Below are positions 57,401-64,000 of a stretch of DNA of 64,000 nt, in pieces. Numbering within the stretch: position 1 is the stretch's first letter; each line of letters opens with the position of its first letter. A model generated the notes under the pieces. It did not search any database, had not been told where the DNA came from, and saw nothing but the letters and a program-made list of their open reading frames with translations. The position numbers and the translations under genes were made by a program. Source of the DNA: Doryteuthis pealeii (Eukaryota; Mollusca; Cephalopoda; Myopsida; Loliginidae); assembly GCA_023376005.1 (NCBI GenBank), contig CM042145.1, positions 19,767,907-19,831,906 of the forward strand, given 5' to 3'.

Positions 57401-59029
57401 TTTTAAAAAGAAAGAAAATATTTAAGGTCTGATTAAAAGTATAGACACTTGGATTTTTTTTTTTTTTACATTAAAAAGATGTTTGGTTGGTTTTGTTTAC
57501 GGCATTATAAACTCAGTGGGTCATTTTAAGGCTGATAAGTTTTGAAATAAATCAATTTTTATATTTTGATACATTTACAATTTTTTTATAAATAATTTCT
57601 ATTTAACCCATGATGGGCTAAAAAGGATGTTGACAGGTGGAACTATAATGAAGTGATACTGTCGAGATAAATCAGTGCTCAAGTTCAATAATTTTTGGTA
57701 AAAACAAGATGTGTGCAAGGCAATCTCATATCCACGATCTAGTTGCGTACAATTTATCTAACTGAAAATTCATCTTAAGAATTTGAGGATATAGAGGACA
57801 TTGAAACAATAAAATAAAATAAAATATATATATATTATATATATATATATATATATACATACATATACAACAGCACAGATTACACATATAAAAGAAGATG
57901 AGTTTTCAGAGGTGATGCTTACCAATGAAAAAACTCATGGAATAGGTGTGTTGATTAAAAAAAAAAAAATAAAAAAAAAAAAATGTTATTTCATTGTTAT
58001 ATTCTGTCTTGGTAAATTAGCTTTATCACGATACTTTTGAACACCTTTCATTTGTTACTCTATAATGTTTTCAATTTTTGATATTAATTTTAACAACTAG
58101 ATGAATAAGTATGGTGATTAGTTTCATTTTTTGGTTTGGTTTGGTTTTGGTTTGGTTTTGTTTTACGGCACATAACTCGGTGGTCATTTAAATGCGATAA
58201 AGTTTTTGAAATAAATAATTCTTAGTGGATAATAAATTTTTAATAAATACATTTCTATTTTAACGTAGATGGATAGTTTATTTTTATATACATTTTAAAC
58301 ACAAATTAATTTAATAAATCCTCTCTATAAGATGGTGCTATTTTACTATTAATTACTTCTTATTAATCTAATTACAGAAAGTCTAACTGGTAAGCATAAT
58401 GTTTCTGAACAGAATGTGAGAACACGTAAAAACAACAAAAAAAAAAAGACATGCAAAAGCAACCAGATAACAGATGATGTTTTTATAGACCATTTCAATA
58501 GTTAAATGGTAGAAGAAGAAGAAGAATCCATTGTTCTGTATAGCATTGAAGAGGATGACTTACAAACCTTCATTAAGAGAAAAGGTTAAGCTTGAGTCTG
58601 TGACAGAAGTATGCATAAATATCAGTACTTGGCTTATATCAGTTGTAAAAAGGAAGAATTGTAGATTGTTTAGTTAAGATGAAAGGAAGTGAACAGGAAA
58701 CTACTAAAAAGAATGGATAGAAATTAATGGTGGTAAAAAGGAGTATGTTCATAAACATTTATATATACTATAATTATTATATATATATATATTTATATAT
58801 ATATATATATTATATAAAAGCATTGTAATTTGCTTGAGCATGTTAAGTATGTTTAATATAAATTAATAATTTGAAGGCATACAATGCGTATGAAAAATAA
58901 AACAAAAAGATGTATTATTTTTCATACGCATTGTAGGCTTGCAAATTATTATATATAATATATAATCTATATTTATATATAATATTTTTGGATGTTGTTT
59001 ATTTTAGAAGCTTGTTAATAAAGTATATA

Positions 59030-59285
59030 TTTAAATATTTATATTTTTGCTTGAAGGCAATTACAATGCGTATATAATAAAATTCTATTATATTATAGAG
59101 ATGATAATGACAAGTGAACTTTGGTAAAGAATATTTGTGTGTAGATATTGTGCAGAATGTTTTCAAACTGTCTGTAAGATGTTTACACACAGAAAATTCT
59201 TACGAAATCACTTGTATGTATCAATCTTCTTAATTAATGAATTTTATGTGATATATGCGCATGTATTGCCTCCAAGCAAAATTAA
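59030..59285. mobile_element. Noisy duplicate of the long GAAGGC palindrome
   Basis: Corresponds to 27801-28078; the arms now differ from each other because errors fell independently on each arm. Confidence 0.7.
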
Positions 59286-59301
59286 ATAATAATATATATA
59301 T

Positions 59302-59348
<47 letters not shown>

Positions 59349-62300
59349 CATGTGTGGTGATATGAAAGAAAGAGGTATTCGAAGATGAGTTCATCATAGT
59401 TAGAAGTATTGTCAACAATTTAATGGTTTTTTTTTTTTTCTGGGTTTTTTTGGGTTTTACGGCATTAACCTATGTGGGACATTTAATCGATAAAATTTTA
59501 ATAAATCAATTCTAATGGAGTATATACAATTTGTTTCATCAACTCTGTTTTTCTATTACCTATGAGGAGCCAACAGGTATTACACCCGGGTCAGAGTGGA
59601 CCAAAGAGCATGATGATGAGGGGTGCGCACATTCCCCAATTCCAATAATGGAACCATACATCAGATAGAGTTTAACGTCATTCCGGACATGTAGACCCTC
59701 AGTCACCGCTTCTAGCACACCATATGATAAAAAGGGGTTGGGGCTGCATATGGGCAATAGGCGTTGGGAAACTTATAGGTGAGGCTTTACGTAGCAGCTC
59801 GATTGTTGGAGGGGCTCTCTGAACCATCTAGGCCCAAGATTTAGGGCAAAGTGGGTATTGCAATTCATTGGACTGTCTCCAGCTGGGTTCTTCCTTAAGG
59901 CATAGGGTCACCACCAGGCTAAATAGTGCCTTGGGGGAGTCTTACCCTCTGGCAGGGTGCAGTCGGATGTATTCTAAGCCAGCGACAGGTGCAGAACATT
60001 AAATGTTTTTTTGAAATATAAAACATAATTAAAAGCCATTGTCAAGATTATATCAATTTAAATATTGAAAAGGAAAAATGAGAAAATTCTTAGCATTCTA
60101 TTGCCATTGTAGCTTCTATTAAAACTATGGATTAATTCGTCATACTTTTTTTTTCTTTTTTAAAAAAATAAGTTTTTGTTTTTTTTTGTTGTTTTTAAAT
60201 AATTTTAAATGAATTAAACCCAAGTTTTGAAATAGATGCTACTAACAGCAATAGGATGCTGATTTTCTCATTTTTCTTTCATATTTAAGAATGATACAAA
60301 AATAAAAAAACGTCAAATGCTATCTTCAATTATAATAAAAGCATTCTCTGAATACTTGTTTTTCATATTTATAATATATCTACATACTGGAGGATTTTTT
60401 CCATTTTCCTGATAATTATATATATAATATATATATATATATATTAATATATATATAAGATAATATATATCTAGAGAGAGAGAAGAGAGCAAATAGAAAA
60501 AACAATTGCTAGCAGAATGAATTAATCTGATTAGGATTTAGAAAGACACAGAAGCAAAAAGATATGAAGTTTATAAGAATTATGTTTAGGGTCATTATAC
60601 ACTGATCATAGTTGCGTTTGGTGCTTAAGAGGATTATGATATATTGAATAATGTTCTATTCAGGATCAAAGAACATACCATGGTTTCATAGTTTACTTGC
60701 TAGATAGTGATCTTTTTGATTTTTTTTTTTTTTTTTTTTTTTTTTTATATGCCAATAATTCAAGTGCAATGTTATGTATGCTAACTAAAGAATGTGGAGG
60801 TTTTGGTATTTGAAATTTAAAGCATTGTAAACATTTATGAGAACCTTTCTTTCTCTTATTTTAAGGTTATATTCCTTCAATTTTTTTTTTCTTTCTTTCT
60901 TAAGCAATGGTTTAGTGGGTATGCTTTGGTTTGTTCGTCCGTTTTGTTTTTTTTGGTTTTTTGTTTAAAAAAAAAAATACTTAATTGGCATGTTCACAAT
61001 CTAGAAGATAGAATATAGTTTTTGTGCCTGAAGTTACACGTGCTCCTGGACTGTAATCCATGTAGAAAACATTCTGACAAGATGTCGCATGTGAAGGCCT
61101 GTCCTGAAGATGTTGATTGCTGGTGCTTTTGTTGCCACTGTTTCTTCTGGACCGTCTTTAGCTTCATGGTGCACAGGGTCACTTAAACATGAACATCTCT
61201 AAGAGAGCCTGCCCTGCATGAGGGGTCTGACCAAATTTTCCCCAGCTGGAAAGGGCAATGCCAAAGTATTAAATCTATTAGGTAACAAATTAATTTTTGA
61301 GATATGTAAAGTTCTAGCAGTATACCAAGAAGGAATGAACTGAACATGAAAAAGTATCTTATTGTTAATATATCATAGTTTATAACTCAAACAGGTTTAT
61401 AAAGGTGAGAGTTCATGTTAGTGATAGAGAGAGAGAGTGAGACTTAGAGAGGGTGGGTACTTGTTTACTTATTTTGATACTCTATTGTGCTGTTCTGCTG
61501 AGGTTCGGACGCCATTTTCCTGTCTGTTGATTTCCTTCTTCTGGGGGTTAATTTTCTTCTTTGCTATTTTTCGCATTGCTTGTTTTAACATCGAATAAAA
61601 TTGAAGAAATTAGTTCAATTACTGTCGAACTTGGGAAGACAAGGCCAAAACGGTTGTACTTAAATACAAACCCGAATAGTCACAAAGTCTACTGCAGAAT
61701 GACAGGATATTTAATACTACAATGTCATTCAAATCAGGCAGTCAAGCAGCCATCAGACTCAAGGAATGGAATCAACCAAATACCCAAATTCATGAATGGG
61801 TCATTCTTGATTTCTAATATATCAACTGTCTTGGACACTGCTTAAGTTGGTACTTAGCTGCTGTTTGTCCAAAAACAGTAGACTTTTTTCCCCATACAAG
61901 GTAAATGCCCAGTCTGTTTACTATGTACCCATAGCTGAAGGGAGGAGAGATGGATTCATGCTTTTCCTAAGGACATTAGTGTGAAGTGAAATGCAAACAC
62001 TCATCTAGGATTTGAATTCCTTTTAATAGACAATATTGTTAGGCTACAATTTCCTCTAAATGTCTTTATGTAAGGAAAGCCACATTTTATGGCATATAAA
62101 ACATATTTCATATGTTGTATCAGGGCTGATACTCGCGTCTGAGACGATAAAAATTACATCCGGGATCACATTACATTAGGAACGATCAATTACATCATCA
62201 GGGACTAGTTTGCCGGGGATGGTAAAATTTTTCCTAAATGTTAGTACTACATATTTCATATGTTGTATCAGGGCTCGACACTAACGCTGCCCAGTCGTCC

Positions 62301-63479
62301 GGGACGATAAAAAATTACATCCAGGACGATCATTCGTCATCCGGACAGTAACATTTTTTACTAAAAGTTAGTAATACATTAAAAAAAGTAAAAAATATTT
62401 TTTAGCACAAAACACTAGGAAATGGATTTTTTGTCCAGTATCCAGATTATCACTGCTTCAGCTTTCTTAATGTTTTATTACATGTTATTATGCTATGATG
62501 ACTGACAAGTATAAGATGATGCTAATGAATTAACAAAAATATTTTGATTTTCGGGACGGTCCAAATCCCATTCGGGACGGTTGATAATTTTTGTCGGATG
62601 GTCATGAAAAAGTTAGTGTCGGGGCCTGTGTTGTATACCAACATCGGTTATATAAACGATCAGAGTTCATCTCACGTGATAGAGATGATACATTAGATTA
62701 GACTGGAGATGGTGTTATTTGATTACTTCATTTCTGATTATTCAATTTGTCTTGATAATTTACAATTAATTAATTAAAATAAATAAGACTTTAGGTTTGC
62801 TTGATCAAGCTTTTATTATTTATCTAGCCCATGATTTAATTCCTCGCGGATGAGATCGACCCCAGAGCACATCTAAGCTCCATGGAAGCCGGGTCAAATC
62901 TGAATTCTAAACTAACTAACATGTGTCTGTCATGGCGCGTGAAATCCGCGGTTCTCTGGGTCTAGGGTTACCAACAGTCCCGGTATTTTCAATGAATGGG
63001 ACTCCCTGATTCTAAATCTGACAGACTCAATTTAATTCTAGCTACAGGGGCTGTTCACAATTCATGACCTCCCATGAATTGTAACACTATTTCATATTTA
63101 TCCAGAAGTTCAGCATATTTTGTACAATTTTTTTCAAGTTTCTTTAACTATACAAAATGTTTTCCAGCAACCCATTCATACGAGAGTAGAGGAATAAGAA
63201 GTATCTATTTTCATTATGATTAAAAAAAAAAATTTAAAAATTAAAAAATAGTTGGCTATAATTAACAATTCAATTTTCTTAACAGACTAGAATTTTGTGG
63301 AGAAATATCCCATGTTGAATCGAGATAAAAAAAAAGAAGATAACTCTTTGGTTTGGTGTTAATAAGGTAACCATACAGACCACCAGTGCAGTATATTGAT
63401 TGGACATAGTCACAGAACATACCAATTAAAACAGAGAGAGAAAGAATAGAAAGTACGAGAGGAAGAGTGAACTTAGAGG

Positions 63480-63800
63480 TTAAGGAGAGAGAGAGAGAGA
63501 GAATAGTTAGGGTCAACAGAGAGAGAGAGAGAGAATAGTTAGAGTCACAGAGAGAGGGAGAGAGAGAGAGAATAGTTAGGGTCACAGGGTGAGAGAGAGA
63601 GAGAGAGAGGGTTAGTCAGGGTGAAGAGAGAGAGAGAGAGAGAGAGAATAGTCAGGGTCACAGAGAGAGAGAGAGAGAATAGTCAGGGTCAGAGAGAGAG
63701 AGAGAATAGTCAGGGTCACACAGAGAGAGAGAGAGTAGTCAGGGTCACAGAGAGAGGAGAGAGAGAACAGGGTCACACAGAGAGAGAGAGAGAGAGAAAA
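63480..63800. repeat. GA-rich minisatellite (duplicate of 32355-32692)
   Basis: Same spacer motifs (AATAGTCAGGGTCACA) with a different number of GA units. The long open frame over it is repeat-driven. Confidence 0.85.
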
Positions 63801-64000
63801 GAATACTCATAAAGGCCCAAGAGTGGTTCTCAATGCCTATGTATGTGTTTTACTTATATGGCTATCACAGTGCTGACCCAACCAATACAGGTTGGATGGG
63901 AGGTGGAAGACCAATTTTATAGTGTCATTGAGTGCAATGCCGAGGCTCCCCATGCATGCCTCAGCAGCTAGAGTTAGTACTGACCTTCAGGGGACGGCCC

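Larger units (their letters stand above)
44750..64000. other. Noisy direct duplicate of 12870-32891
   Basis: All features of the first half recur in order and orientation: 40-base minisatellite (45220-45840), MITE (45861-46068), exon (46094-46527), mariner remnant (47735-48470), D copies (about 48790, 49610, 53240, 56300, 57480, 58130, 59450), SINE B (50560-50830), SINE A (51990-52200), 30-base minisatellite (52840-53050), chimeric SINE (55915-56130), GAAGGC palindromes (58860-59280), LINE end (61000-61250) and GA minisatellite (63480-63800). About 20,020 bases correspond to 19,250, so there is a net loss of about 4%, mostly single bases. From about 62,630 the copy is nearly identical. Confidence 0.95.

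Noticed and set aside
63621..63812. Arg/Glu-repeat open frame
   Set aside because: A translation of GA microsatellite sequence.
38187..64000. A second REPS-like gene or tandem gene duplication
   Set aside because: The exon copies carry frame-destroying single-base indels at the same density as introns, and the copies start and stop at a fold point and an N gap.
1..64000. Defence island, biosynthetic cluster or integrated virus
   Set aside because: No capsid, polymerase, integrase, toxin or multi-gene operon-like arrangement is visible; the only protein remnants are transposase and LINE fragments.

Overview
The window is AT-rich, repeat-dense animal genomic DNA. Nearly all of it is intron of one gene, plus a large assembly problem. 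The gene lies on the minus strand and encodes a REPS1/REPS2-type protein (RalBP1-associated, EH-domain endocytic adaptor). I can place six internal exons, in transcript order: 34143-33954, 14605-14142, 12192-12007, 10400-10337, 5596-5451 and 3329-3253. All have GT..AG borders, and every junction phase agrees, apart from one apparent frame slip inside the 464-base exon. Exons 12192-12007 to 5596-5451 together encode one EH domain with a canonical EF-hand loop. The start, the N-terminal part and the C-terminal part of the protein are outside the window. Introns reach 19 kb.

The rest of 1-38,150 is repeats: at least three tRNA-derived SINE families, a 5'-truncated non-LTR retroposon present in many copies with exact target-site duplications, remnants of LINE, mariner and hAT elements, MITEs of piggyBac, mariner and palindromic fold-back types, intronic minisatellites with units of 30, 40 and 47 bases, and long TA, TG and GA microsatellites. 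The long introns and the tRNA-SINE load suggest a mollusc, perhaps a cephalopod, but this is inference; nothing here names the species.

From about 38,160 onward there is essentially no new sequence. Positions 38,187-44,640 are the inverted copy of 31,722-38,138, a fold-back around a short spacer. A 100-base N gap follows (44,641-44,740). Then 44,750-64,000 repeats 12,870-32,891 in direct orientation with many small, mostly deletion errors; it becomes nearly clean only in the last 1.4 kb. The exon at 33954-34143 therefore appears again inverted at 42183-42372, and the exon at 14142-14605 appears again, corrupted, at 46094-46527. I read this as a long-read fold-back plus badly corrected gap fill, not as biology, though long reads should be used to check it.

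No new multi-gene system (defence, biosynthesis, etc.) is visible. The most useful observations are the misassembly, the broken reading frame in the large exon, the nested and chimeric mobile elements, and the retroposon family whose boundaries can be read exactly from its target-site duplications.
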